DNA of 64,000 nt. Origin: CAVWDI01 sp963793095 (GTDB lineage Bacteria > Chloroflexota > Anaerolineae > Anaerolineales > UBA4823). The notes under the pieces were generated by a model. It had not been told where the DNA came from and searched no databases. It saw only the letters and a program-made list of their open reading frames with translations. Below, in pieces: positions 26,137-34,916 of this stretch. The translations under genes were made by a program, and so were the position numbers. The stretch lies in the NCBI GenBank assembly GCA_963793095.1, contig CAWBYY010000002.1, positions 806,001 to 870,000 on the forward strand, written 5' to 3'. Numbering within the stretch: position 1 is the first letter of the stretch; each line of letters begins with the position of its first letter.

Positions 26137-26586
26137 ATGGACCGGGAAACTGCCAATAAAATTTCATCCCTGATAAATAACCAGAACAATTTATCAAGAA
26201 CTATCACACCCGAAAAAGTTCTCAACGAAAAGCATAAATACCTCTATGAATTTGATGATAACGGCGAGATTATCGTGTGTCTTCAACTCAGGAAAAATAT
26301 CTGGTACCAGTACGAAATCAAATATATATCCACCGCCGAGAAATATCGCAGGCAGGGTTATGCCTCAAGGTTAATTCAAAAAGCTGAAGATGAAGCCAGG
26401 AAAATGAATTGCTGTATTATTCAATGCGCAATTTGGGAGGACAATGAGGAGAGTATAGGTTTATTTAAAAAAATGGGATTCTTCCGGGTATCCCGATTTT
26501 TTGATGCCAACAGTGGGACCAATGTAGGCGTATGGCATAAAGTATTGGTACCCTTCGATCCAGGGATTACCAATCCGCATGATTAG
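26137..26586 (+). CDS. GNAT-family N-acetyltransferase
   Basis: 149 residues. The acetyl-CoA loop is YRRQGYASRLIQKAEDEARK (motif A, R/Q-x-x-G-x-A) and motif B is NEESIGLFKKMGFFRVSRF. Substrate is not deducible. The gene is noticeably AT-rich with A/T-ending codons, unlike the neighbouring chromosomal genes, and stands alone between two AT-rich intergenic stretches of over 300 bases, which suggests separate acquisition. Start ATG 26137; the upstream GGGATAAG is a weak ribosome site. Confidence 0.8.
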   Translation: MDRETANKISSLINNQNNLSRTITPEKVLNEKHKYLYEFDDNGEIIVCLQLRKNIWYQYEIKYISTAEKYRRQGYASRLIQKAEDEARKMNCCIIQCAIWEDNEESIGLFKKMGFFRVSRFFDANSGTNVGVWHKVLVPFDPGITNPHD

Positions 26587-26905
26587 CGAAAGGATTGAAC
26601 AAAATATTTAAATACAAGAATGCTCGAGTAATGGAAGCTATTGAAATGCCTGTAACTGCATTCTGGTTGGAAACTCTCTCCTAATTTCCGTCCAACCCTG
26701 TCTATATTGCCTGATGCGGTACAACCAAAATGCGTACTTATAGTACGATAAAGCGCTCTTCATAGGAATTATCCAAGTATTATTTTTTAATCTGATTAAA
26801 TGCCAAAATACCCAACCTGATAGTTCTTGATAGTTACTTGTTCCTATACTATGGATCGATTTAGCGGTATTTTATGACATCAATCTTAATCAGGAGATAT
26901 TGGTA
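26587..26905. other. AT-rich intergenic region upstream of the DUF35 gene
   Basis: About 319 bases. A short inverted repeat CGTAC-TTATA-GTACG lies at 26733-26747. A possible -10 box TATACT (26845-26850) sits about 55 bases before the DUF35 start, without a convincing -35. Nothing else is recognisable. Confidence 0.4.
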
Positions 26906-27316
26906 ATGGAAATCTCACGCCATTGGCGATTGAAAAGACAGCGGTATGGACTTGTTGGAGAAATCTGCCCGAATTGCAGCGCGAAGTTGTTTCCTCCCCG
27001 AGATATTTGTCCGGAATGCGGTAAAGAAGCGAAAAACCTGTACAATTTCAGTGGAAAAGGTGAAGTATATTCGTACACCACAGTATATGAAGCGCCAGCC
27101 GGATACGAGGAATATGCGCCCTACATGATTGCGCTTGTAAAACTTGATGAAGGCCCATTAGTCACGGCTCAATTGACTGATATTGGCGATAGTGAGGTTG
27201 AGATCGGTACCCCGGTGGAGATGGTTACCCGGCGCCTGCGCCAGGATGGCGATGAACGCGGTATGCTGGTGTACGGTTATAAGTTCAGACCATTGTTGGA
27301 ACAACAGTTCGCCTGA
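26906..27316 (+). CDS. DUF35 zinc-ribbon/OB-fold acyl-CoA-binding protein
   Basis: 136 residues: helix and zinc ribbon CPNCSAKLFPPRDICPECG (Cys pairs CxxC and CxxC) followed by an OB-fold (GKGEVYSYTTVYEAPAGYEEYAPYMIALVKLDEGP...). In archaea this protein is the third member of the acetoacetyl-CoA thiolase/HMG-CoA synthase complex, where it shares a CoA-binding site and holds the two enzymes together. Here it is on the same strand as the synthase and thiolase homologue but 10.6 kb downstream. AGGAG at 26892-26896 sets ATG 26906 as start; the TTG at 26900 is too close to it. An intrinsic terminator follows directly. Confidence 0.9.
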   Translation: MEISRHWRLKRQRYGLVGEICPNCSAKLFPPRDICPECGKEAKNLYNFSGKGEVYSYTTVYEAPAGYEEYAPYMIALVKLDEGPLVTAQLTDIGDSEVEIGTPVEMVTRRLRQDGDERGMLVYGYKFRPLLEQQFA

Positions 27317-27339
27317 CCCGGTTATATTTTAGATCTGAG

Positions 27340-27374
27340 GCCCTCCAGGAATTACATCCTGGAGGGCATTTTTT
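27340..27374 (+). terminator. Rho-independent terminator after the DUF35 gene
   Basis: Perfect 11-bp stem GCCCTCCAGGA (27340-27350) / TCCTGGAGGGC (27357-27367), 6-base loop ATTACA, then a T run. Confidence 0.9.
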
Positions 27375-27810
27375 AAGTCTCAAATTCCTGGGGGAATGGT
27401 TTTGGCAGGTACGACGGGATTAAATTTAACTCAATAAAAATAACTTCTGAATAAGTTGGGCAAAACAGTTGTTTCCAGCTATAGTAACCTTCAGCTTTTA
27501 CCAGAATGGAAGAGCACTTTCCCCCCGGGATTGGGATCTTGGCGGGGGGTTTAACGCCAAAATAAATATCGGTCTCGGCATCACTGGAAGTTCTCTCACC
27601 AGGGAAAATAGTTATATCCACTTCATTAATTGACAGCTTTGTATTGATATCAAATACCCCTGAGATTTGCAGGGTGGCATTATCGCGGTTGAACTGGAAA
27701 ACTGCTGCAATAAAAACTATCAGGGTAATTACCGCTGCCAGCCTGATTATGTACCTGCTGAGGATCGCTGGTTTATGTTCCGGTTCTTCGATTATCTGGT
27801 ATTCATCCAT
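27373..27810 (-). CDS. Single-span membrane protein of unknown function
   Basis: 145 residues from ATG 27810: a polar, acidic N-terminus (MDEYQIIEEPEHKP), one transmembrane helix (IIRLAAVITLIVFIAAVFQF) and an extracytoplasmic part of about 90 residues rich in beta-forming residues, ending KPFPQEFET. The outer part (ISGVFDINTKLSINEVDITIFPG...ILVKAEGYYSWKQLFC) has two Cys that might pair. A GTG at 27897 would extend the protein by 29 residues but would overlap the glcDE stop by 34 bases and lacks a ribosome site. No family recognised. Last gene of the EamA-GlcF-GlcDE run. Confidence 0.55.
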   Translation of the reverse strand: MDEYQIIEEPEHKPAILSRYIIRLAAVITLIVFIAAVFQFNRDNATLQISGVFDINTKLSINEVDITIFPGERTSSDAETDIYFGVKPPAKIPIPGGKCSSILVKAEGYYSWKQLFCPTYSEVIFIELNLIPSYLPKPFPQEFET

Positions 27811-27863
27811 CTGTGGTTTGTATCTGAAAACTGGTATTAAGTTCAATTTGACCGCAGTCCAGT

Positions 27864-30461
27864 TCACCCTGCGTTCAGAATCCTGGCAGGATCCCACATA
27901 TTAATCAGGTTTTGCATTAACTGCTGACTATCAGGTTTAAGGCCAGGAAAGTCTGGTTTCTGAAAACGGTGCTGGCTTTCGGGCATACTCCTTACATATC
28001 CCTCCAGATCAGCAACCGCATGCAGTAAATATTCTGAGAGGGACGATGCCGCCAGGTAGCACATTCCATTGGGGAGGTCTATTATTATATCCGCCGTGCC
28101 TGGTTTGTCTAAATTCTTGTTTATAAATGGAACCAGGTTTTTTGGCGGAATTCCAATCTGGAATATTTCCCTGTGAGAAGAGATTAAACCGTCCGTCGAG
28201 TGTGGGGATCTACTGGCGATCCAGTTCCCCCAGATTTTTGTGCCAGTTGTCCATTCGACCCTTTCATGTCCAGTTATTTTGAGGCGGTTGATAATATCAT
28301 AGACCTGCTGGAGTTCAACTTTCACATCTTCGGGATAGCCTTCTGCGGTGTAGATAATACAAAAAGGCGCTTCAAGGTTCTCAAGACAATCCGTGCAGAT
28401 TATCAGGGATGATGCAACCATGCATACCCGGGTAAGCTGGCTGCCAATCTCCAGCGAATGTTTCAGGGTTTCTGCCGGTATCACCAGACTTATCCGGGAG
28501 CGGGGTGCAGTCACCAGTTTAAACGTTAATTCAGTGATCAACCCCAGCGCTCCCAGGGAGCCGATGAAAAGTTTCGTCATATCATATCCGGCAACATTTT
28601 TCACAACTGGCCGGCCGGTCTTTATCAGCCTGCCGTCTGGGAGGATCACCTCCAATCCAAGCACAAGATCGCGCAATCCTCCGTACCGCATCCGTAAAGG
28701 GGCGTTGAAATTAGCGGCGGTAATGCCTCCTATGGTGGCGTCTTCCCATGGAGAAGCAATTGGTACCCAGATCCCATATTCCTTGAGTTCCTCTTGAAGC
28801 TGGTGAAGTTTCGTTCCAGAACCAGCAGTAACGAACAGGTCTTCGCGTGAGAGTTCCAGAATACCGGATAAATTTTTAGTGGAAAGGGAATGATTAATCT
28901 CGCTGGCCTGCCGGGATTTTGTACCTCCCCCGATTATTCGAAGTGGAATTTTTTCGCAATTGGCACTCAGAATAACAGAACGGGCATCGGGTGTTGAGCC
29001 TGGCCTGAGAATAGGCGCCAAATTGTACTTAAATGGTCCCTCTTTACCCGACTCAGTTTTCGCCCGGTCTGTTTCTGATGGGAATATTTTGCCTGGATTC
29101 AATAAACCTTGCGGGTCGAACAACGCCTTAATGTCTTTCATTGCCGTTAACTCATCATCGTTATACATGAGCGGCATATATCCCATTTTTTCAAGCCCAA
29201 CCCCATGTTCGCCGGTGATGGTGCCGTTTTTTTCCACGCATAACTCCATTATCTGCCTGCCAGCCTGGTGTATTCTTTCCATCAGGGCTTGATTATCCGG
29301 GTCATCTATTAACAGGAAGGGGTGTAAATTTCCATCGCCCGCATGGAATACATAAGCCACCCTCAATTCAAGTCGGGCACAGATCTGGTTTATTCTTTCC
29401 AGTATTTCCGCAAGATTACTGCGCGGCACTGTGCCGTCCAATGTGAGATATGCCCGGGCCAGGCGGGCGATTGCTCCTGCGGCGCTTTTGCGGCCGTACC
29501 AGATTTTTTCCCTTTCCGCTTCGGTCTGCGCTATTCTAATTTCTAATGCGGAGGATTCCTGGAGGGTTTTTCTGATCTCATCTACCTGGGCGGACAAACC
29601 TTCGATATAGCCGTCTACTTCAATTATCAACGCCGCTCCCGCTTCGACCGGCAATCCTGCCCGGGCAAATTCTTCAATCATCCGCATCATTTGCTGGTCC
29701 ATAAATTCAAGTGTTGCCGGGACCAGTCCGATTTTGATCAAATTTGAAACAGCATCGCCTGCCAGAGCTACAGTATCGAAGGAAGCCATGATTGTCTTAA
29801 CTCCGGGTGGGTTCCGGATTAACCGCAGGTCCGCTTTTGTGATTATCCCGAGTGTACCCTCGCTTCCAGTGATCAATCCGCAAAAATCAAATTCCGGGTA
29901 GTCCAGGGCTTTGCCGCCCAACTGGATAATTTCACCATTTGCTGTAACTACCTCAAGCCCGGTTACATAGTTGGTTGTGACCCCATATTTAAAACAGTGC
30001 GGGCCGCCAGCATTGGTAGCTATGTTGCCCCCAATTGTCGATACACGCCCGCTTGCCGGGTCAGGCGGGTAGTATAAACCTTCCTTTTTGATGATTCTAT
30101 CCAGGTCAAGATTAACCAGGCCGGGTTGCACAGTTGCGCTTCTGCCATTTGTGTCGAATTCCAGTAGATTATTCATATGCGAAAAATGCAGAATCAGCCC
30201 ACCCACAACTGCGACAGCACCTCCGGCTAAACCGGTGCCAGCCCCGCGGGCTGTGACCGGGATATGGTTTTTGTGAGCCCAATCCAAAATGTAACTGACT
30301 TCTTCGGTTGATTGTGGCAGAATTACGGCATCAGGCATACCTCTATCCAGCGCCGCGTCGACCTCATAAGTAATCAGTTCTGCTGGTTGGGTAAATATCC
30401 GCTCAGGGCTGATTTTTTGTTTCAATTTTTGGATGCTGGATACAATTTCACTTGTGTTCAT
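27864..30461 (-). CDS. glcD: Fused glycolate oxidase subunits GlcD-GlcE
   Basis: 865 residues joining two flavoproteins. Residues 1-460 are GlcD: an FAD_binding_4 domain (ITARGAGTGLAGG-like TARGAGTGLAGGAV, PPDPASGRVSTIGGNIATNAGG, LITGSEGTLGIIT) and the FAD-oxidase C-terminal domain with HAGDGNLHP and TGEHGVGLEKMGYM. Residues 480-865 are GlcE: a second FAD-binding domain (IIGGGTKSRQ, PWEDATIGGITAANFNAPLRMRYGG, VKNVAGYDMTKLFIGSLGALGLITE) and a degenerate C-terminal part. With GlcF this makes a membrane-associated 2-hydroxyacid (glycolate or lactate) dehydrogenase. It starts 4 bases after the glcF stop. Confidence 0.9.
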   Translation of the reverse strand: MNTSEIVSSIQKLKQKISPERIFTQPAELITYEVDAALDRGMPDAVILPQSTEEVSYILDWAHKNHIPVTARGAGTGLAGGAVAVVGGLILHFSHMNNLLEFDTNGRSATVQPGLVNLDLDRIIKKEGLYYPPDPASGRVSTIGGNIATNAGGPHCFKYGVTTNYVTGLEVVTANGEIIQLGGKALDYPEFDFCGLITGSEGTLGIITKADLRLIRNPPGVKTIMASFDTVALAGDAVSNLIKIGLVPATLEFMDQQMMRMIEEFARAGLPVEAGAALIIEVDGYIEGLSAQVDEIRKTLQESSALEIRIAQTEAEREKIWYGRKSAAGAIARLARAYLTLDGTVPRSNLAEILERINQICARLELRVAYVFHAGDGNLHPFLLIDDPDNQALMERIHQAGRQIMELCVEKNGTITGEHGVGLEKMGYMPLMYNDDELTAMKDIKALFDPQGLLNPGKIFPSETDRAKTESGKEGPFKYNLAPILRPGSTPDARSVILSANCEKIPLRIIGGGTKSRQASEINHSLSTKNLSGILELSREDLFVTAGSGTKLHQLQEELKEYGIWVPIASPWEDATIGGITAANFNAPLRMRYGGLRDLVLGLEVILPDGRLIKTGRPVVKNVAGYDMTKLFIGSLGALGLITELTFKLVTAPRSRISLVIPAETLKHSLEIGSQLTRVCMVASSLIICTDCLENLEAPFCIIYTAEGYPEDVKVELQQVYDIINRLKITGHERVEWTTGTKIWGNWIASRSPHSTDGLISSHREIFQIGIPPKNLVPFINKNLDKPGTADIIIDLPNGMCYLAASSLSEYLLHAVADLEGYVRSMPESQHRFQKPDFPGLKPDSQQLMQNLINMWDPARILNAG

Positions 30462-30465
30462 CCGG

Positions 30466-31776
30466 TCAATATCCCCCTTTCACCTGCTGGCTGTACGACC
30501 ATTCCAGAACTTCAGCGACATGCATCACTTTGGTCTCAAGACCTGCTTTCCGGAGTCCTGCAATTAACTGCAACTGGCAGCCGGTATTTGAGGTGACCAC
30601 CAGTTCTGCTCCTGTCGCCTTGATGTCCGTGATTTTTGCAGCGAGGATTTTCTCAGCGGTGTCGATCTGGGTGAGGTTGTAAACACCAGCGCTACCGCAG
30701 CAAAGGCCAGGGTTCGAAAGCTCAACAAGAACAAGGCCTGGAATCAGCCGGAGCAGTTCGCGTGGTTGTTCAATCACTCTTTGGCCGTGTCGCAGGTGGC
30801 ACGAGTCCGAGTAAGTTGCCCGGAGGTTGATTTCTCCCACAGGAGGTGCATTTAGATTTTCGCCCAGGAATTCATTGATATCCATAACTTTCCTGGAAAA
30901 CTCCAGCGCTTTTTGGTAATAAACCGGATCAAATTTCAGCAGGTGGGGGTATTCTTTGAGGGCGCAACCGCACCCACCGGCGTTGTTAATAATCGCAGCG
31001 TACTCATTATTATGGCTCAGAAAAATATCGATATTTTTTCGAGCTAAATTTCTCGCAAATTCGAGCTCACCCAGGTGTGCGTGGGCTGCACCGCAGCACG
31101 TTTGATCTTCAGGAGTGTGCACATCATATCCATTCCACCTCAGGACATTAATTGTCGCCTGGTTCACCCGGGGCAGGAGTCCTTCTTGAATGCATCCGGC
31201 AAAGAATAACACCTCACCTTTTTTGTGCTCGTATGCTTGGGCGATATCAGTGAATTCGTTATATTGATTTGTTAGCTGCGGGAGTATCGCCTCCATCGCC
31301 TCCAGCGATTCAGGGAGAAGCGAATACTTCCGAATGAATTTCTGCAGGCCGCTGGCCTGGTAGATCTGTAGTAATCTTGAAATTTGTCTTATCCGGCCGG
31401 GGTACGGCAAAACCTGTTTTGCACCAACCCAGCGGGTGAATCGCTCCAGAATACCCGCTGTGCGGTTTGATTCGACCACATATCTGGCTTGCTCAATTAA
31501 TTCGCCGTATTTGACGCCGGAAGGGCAGGCAGTTTCGCAAGCGCGGCATGCCAGGCACAGAGCGATATGTTGTTCAAAACTGTTGAAGAATAATTTTGGC
31601 TCGAATTTGTTTTCCGATCCTGCTCGCATAAGAGCGATCCGGCCGCGCGGCGAATCCATTTCGGTCCCAAGCACATTATATGTTGGACAGGCTTGTAGGC
31701 ACATTCCGCAGTGGATACACTGGTTCAGAGCGCTTATAAATTGAGGAGAATCCAGTAATTGTGAATCTTTGAACAT
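30466..31776 (-). CDS. glcF: Glycolate oxidase iron-sulfur subunit GlcF
   Basis: 436 residues. Two [4Fe-4S] ferredoxin motifs: Cys20, 23, 26, 30 (CIHCGMCLQACP) and Cys74, 77, 80, 84 (CLACRACETACP). Two CCG domains follow, with CCGAAHAHLG and GGCGCALKEYPHLL in the first and SDSCHLRHGQ and LCCGSAGVYNL in the second, which bind further iron-sulfur or heterodisulfide-like sites. It passes electrons from the flavin subunits to a quinone or other carrier. Directly followed by the GlcDE fusion. Length is normal for GlcF. Confidence 0.92.
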   Translation of the reverse strand: MFKDSQLLDSPQFISALNQCIHCGMCLQACPTYNVLGTEMDSPRGRIALMRAGSENKFEPKLFFNSFEQHIALCLACRACETACPSGVKYGELIEQARYVVESNRTAGILERFTRWVGAKQVLPYPGRIRQISRLLQIYQASGLQKFIRKYSLLPESLEAMEAILPQLTNQYNEFTDIAQAYEHKKGEVLFFAGCIQEGLLPRVNQATINVLRWNGYDVHTPEDQTCCGAAHAHLGELEFARNLARKNIDIFLSHNNEYAAIINNAGGCGCALKEYPHLLKFDPVYYQKALEFSRKVMDINEFLGENLNAPPVGEINLRATYSDSCHLRHGQRVIEQPRELLRLIPGLVLVELSNPGLCCGSAGVYNLTQIDTAEKILAAKITDIKATGAELVVTSNTGCQLQLIAGLRKAGLETKVMHVAEVLEWSYSQQVKGGY

Positions 31777-31812
31777 TAATTCAGTAATCCGCTAAGTATA
31801 AATAGCCAGTAT

Positions 31813-32739
31813 TCAAGATGATTTTTTCTTGAGGAAAAGATCCGATTGGGACAGGAGCATACCAGCGAATATTATCACACATCCCAGAATTTGAATCCCG
31901 TTAAGATATTCTTCCAGCAGTACCCAGCCGAATATGGCTGCAAATATCGCCTCCACGCTCAGGATGATCGCTGCATCAGCCGGAGGCGTAATTCGCTGAC
32001 TGGCAGCCTGGAGCGTATAGCCAATCCCAACCGAGATAACACCGGTGAAAAACAGCACCTGCCAGGCTTGCAGCATATCATTTAGGGTTTTGCCTTCAAA
32101 GAGCAACCCGGTCAGGATGCTGAACGCGGCACAGACCAGGTACTGTCCGATTACAAAAGGGAGCACATCCATCCTCAGCACAATCCACCCGATCAGGATT
32201 ACATGGCATGCCCAGATCAACGCGCTTACCAGCACCAGCAGGTCACCGATGTTTGGTCTGGTAACGCCGCCCGAACTGAGCAAGTAAAGGCCAGCCAGGG
32301 CTAATCCTGCTGAAACCCAGATGATCGGTCGCGGGCTCTGGCGGAGAAAAAGCGCCAGTATCAGCGGAATAAAAATTACATAAAGGCCGGTAATAAATCC
32401 GGCGTTTCCGGCGGTGGTATACAACAAGCCCGCCTGCTGGAAAGCCGCGCCTGCAAAGAGTAAAAATCCCGCCAGCATAATGGTCAGAAATAATCCGCGA
32501 TTGTGGGATTGTAAACTTTTCCAGTTTTTTCTCCCTGATAGCGCAAACGGCATCAATACCAGCGCCGCCAGCAGAAACCGGATCCCATTAAACAGGAATA
32601 CGCCCACCTGGGGGGCGGCATACCTTTGAACGACAAACGCCAGACCCCAGATGAGTGTGACTAATAGAAGGGCGAGGTCGGCTCTTAATCTTTGGATCGG
32701 GCTGGTTTTTGAATACAGTGGTTTTTCACTGGCGCCCAT
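31813..32739 (-). CDS. EamA/DMT-family permease
   Basis: 308 residues with ten predicted transmembrane helices in two EamA repeats. First repeat starts LRADLALLLVTLIWGLAFVVQRYA and second near GDLLVLVSALIWACHVILIGW; both show the family LIWG or LIWA motif at the first helix. Transported compound unknown (amino acids, nucleotides or organic acids in relatives). It lies 36 bases upstream of glcF on the same strand, so it may move the substrate or product of the glycolate/lactate dehydrogenase, which is inference. Start ATG 32739. Confidence 0.88.
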   Translation of the reverse strand: MGASEKPLYSKTSPIQRLRADLALLLVTLIWGLAFVVQRYAAPQVGVFLFNGIRFLLAALVLMPFALSGRKNWKSLQSHNRGLFLTIMLAGFLLFAGAAFQQAGLLYTTAGNAGFITGLYVIFIPLILALFLRQSPRPIIWVSAGLALAGLYLLSSGGVTRPNIGDLLVLVSALIWACHVILIGWIVLRMDVLPFVIGQYLVCAAFSILTGLLFEGKTLNDMLQAWQVLFFTGVISVGIGYTLQAASQRITPPADAAIILSVEAIFAAIFGWVLLEEYLNGIQILGCVIIFAGMLLSQSDLFLKKKSS

Positions 32740-32856
32740 AGTTAATTAATTTCGAAAGTCTCAAACTTTGAGTGAAACACATTGGACTTCCTCCAGGAAT
32801 TGCGATAGTATAATCCTTTCTGTTTTCCAAATCTATCCATCATTGAGTTGAAAAAA

Positions 32857-34038
32857 ATGAGAATTTACAATTTTGATGATACGCCGGATCGTCTGGGCAG
32901 CGATTGCCTGAAATGGGATCTTTACGGTCCGGGGGTTATCCCTTTATGGGTAGCGGACATGGACTTCGTCTCTCCAGAACCTGTTATCCAGGCTTTGAAA
33001 GAGAAGGTTGAACATGGCGTATTCGGTTATCCCACGGGTTTAGGTGGGGATGCCCGTGAACTGCCGCGGCTTCGCAGCGCGATTATTGGCCGGATGGCAG
33101 ATCGCTATAACTGGGAAATCAAACCGGATGATATCGTCTTCGTCCCCGGGGTGGTGACGGGTTTTAACCTGGCAAACCACGCATTCATTCCCGACGGTCA
33201 AGGAGTTCTAATTCAAACCCCGGTTTACCCGCCAATTTTGCAGTCAGCTGAGACAACTGGTAAATTATTTCAGTCGATGGAACTTGATCGAAATGAGGCT
33301 GGTTTTTATGAGATTGATTGGGATAAATTCTCCGAAAGCATCACTCCGGAAACGGGGATTTTCATCTTGTGCAATCCACACAACCCGGTTGGAAAAGTTT
33401 TTTCAAAGGCGGAATTGGAACGAACCGCTGAATTGTGTTTACGAGAGGGTGTATTGATCTGTTCGGATGAGATCCACTGCGACTTGGTTTATGAGAGGTA
33501 TAAACATATCCCGATCGCCTCAATTGACCGGGAGGTCGCCGAATCCACCATAACGCTCATGGCGCCGAGCAAAACATATAACCTCCCCGGTCTGCAGTGC
33601 TCCTTCGCCATTATCCAGAATGAAAAATTACGCAATCAATACATGTCGGCTCGCAGAGGAATTGTGCCTTGGGTGAACATGATGGGTCTGGTCGCTGCGG
33701 AAGCGGCTTACACTGAAGGAGAGGAGTGGTTCAAACAGCTGATGGTATATCTGAAAGCCAATAGAGATTACCTGATTGAATTCTTCCAATCCGAACTGCC
33801 CGCGGTTTCGATGGCAGAACCACAGGCTACCTTTCTGGGGTGGTTGGACTGCAGGTCTGCCGGTTTACCGGATAATCCGTATGAATTCTTTCTTAAAAAA
33901 GCGCGTGTCGCCTTTAACAATGGGGTTTCATTTGGAAAAGGCGGGGAAGGGTTTCTGCGAATTAATTTTGGTTGTTCAAGGCTCCTGCTCGAAAAAGCGC
34001 TGAACAGGATGAAAAAAGCTGTTGCCCGGATTTCTTAA
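32857..34038 (+). CDS. PatB/MalY-type C-S lyase or aminotransferase
   Basis: 393 residues of PLP fold type I, subgroup MalY/PatB. Signatures: FDDTPDRLGSDCLKWD near the start, PLWVADMDF, GVFGYPTG, VVTGFNLANHAF, LCNPHNPVGKVF, SDEIHCDLVY and the PLP-lysine region MAPSKTYNLPGLQCSF. These enzymes act mainly as cystathionine beta-lyases or cysteine desulfhydrases. ATG 32857 is chosen over TTG 32848 because only the former has a spaced GAG upstream; a TATAAT box lies at 32809-32814, about 40 bases ahead. Monocistronic or first gene of the short plus-strand run that ends with NUDIX. Confidence 0.88.
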   Translation: MRIYNFDDTPDRLGSDCLKWDLYGPGVIPLWVADMDFVSPEPVIQALKEKVEHGVFGYPTGLGGDARELPRLRSAIIGRMADRYNWEIKPDDIVFVPGVVTGFNLANHAFIPDGQGVLIQTPVYPPILQSAETTGKLFQSMELDRNEAGFYEIDWDKFSESITPETGIFILCNPHNPVGKVFSKAELERTAELCLREGVLICSDEIHCDLVYERYKHIPIASIDREVAESTITLMAPSKTYNLPGLQCSFAIIQNEKLRNQYMSARRGIVPWVNMMGLVAAEAAYTEGEEWFKQLMVYLKANRDYLIEFFQSELPAVSMAEPQATFLGWLDCRSAGLPDNPYEFFLKKARVAFNNGVSFGKGGEGFLRINFGCSRLLLEKALNRMKKAVARIS

Positions 34039-34148
34039 CCAGGGGAGAATCCAGCTCTTTTTGCAGTGAATACAGGCATCGAATCTGAATGGAAATCCAG
34101 CCTGGTTGCTGGTACAGAAATTGCACCCAAACCCCTGAGGAGCAAGCC

Positions 34149-34835
34149 ATGGTCAATAAAAGAGTTTTGATTATTTTGCTGGTTTTCATCATGGTTTTTG
34201 GAGCGGCAGCCTGTACACGTTCGCTTAGAAAGCCCGCCGAGCAGGAGCCTTCCGTCTCGCAGACCGCGGAAACGGCCCCGCAGGGCGAGGTGGATGTAAT
34301 GGAGCAGATCTACCTCTTTGCCACCCAGACCGCAATGGTGGAACAGGGAGTGATGATAACAGAAGACGCTGTTAGTGAAATACCAGCAGGTACTCCCGTT
34401 CCTGAAAACACGGAATTGGTTGAAAGTCAGGAACCAGAAATGGAACAGTCCCAGGAACAGGATCTGACCAGAAAGGATGTTCCTGCCGCGACCCCGGGGA
34501 AACCGGATTCATATACACTTCAGAAGGGAGAGTTCCCATACTGTATTGCCAGGCGTTTTAATGTAAATCCCAATGAACTGTTGCGCGTGAATAATCTGAC
34601 CAAGGATGTTACAATCCAGCCTGGCACCACTCTGAAACTCCCTGAAAGCGACCGCGAGTATCCTGGGAGCCGTATATTACACGACCATCCCGCAACCTAC
34701 ACGGTAAAGGAAGGTGATTCAATTTTCTCGATAGCGTGTATTTTTGGTGACGCTGATCCGAATGCGATTACTTATGCCAATAATCTGGTTGCACCGTATG
34801 AGCTCTCGGTCGGTCAGGAGTTATATATCCCTTAA
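34149..34835 (+). CDS. Lipoprotein with two LysM domains
   Basis: 228 residues. Signal peptide VNKRVLIILLVFIMVFGAAACTRS with lipobox GAAAC (Cys about residue 22). An acidic, Gln/Glu/Pro-rich linker follows (about 25-135). Two LysM domains close the protein: YTLQKGEFPYCIARRFNVNPNELLRVNN and YTVKEGDSIFSIACIFGDADPNAITYANN, each ending with a P-G-x-x-L-x-x-P type element. LysM binds N-acetylglucosamine polymers, so it likely attaches to cell-wall glycans from the membrane. ATG 34149 has GAGGAG six bases upstream; the in-frame extension to 34089 lacks a signal peptide start. Confidence 0.88.
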   Translation: MVNKRVLIILLVFIMVFGAAACTRSLRKPAEQEPSVSQTAETAPQGEVDVMEQIYLFATQTAMVEQGVMITEDAVSEIPAGTPVPENTELVESQEPEMEQSQEQDLTRKDVPAATPGKPDSYTLQKGEFPYCIARRFNVNPNELLRVNNLTKDVTIQPGTTLKLPESDREYPGSRILHDHPATYTVKEGDSIFSIACIFGDADPNAITYANNLVAPYELSVGQELYIP

Positions 34836-34861
34836 GCCGGTATGCAAATACCCGAATATTT

Positions 34862-34894
34862 AAAGAGCAGCTCAGGTTAAATTGGCTGCTCTTT
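34862..34894 (+). terminator. Terminator hairpin after the LysM lipoprotein
   Basis: Perfect 10-bp stem AAAGAGCAGC (34862-34871) / GCTGCTCTTT (34885-34894) with a 13-base loop and a short T-rich tail, between the lipoprotein and NUDIX genes. Confidence 0.6.
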
Positions 34895-34916
34895 CTCATT
34901 TACGTGGAGGGTGCCA

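Noticed and set aside
26733..26747. Inverted repeat CGTAC-TTATA-GTACG as insertion-sequence end
   Set aside because: Only five base pairs per arm, no transposase, no matching copy seen at the other island edge.
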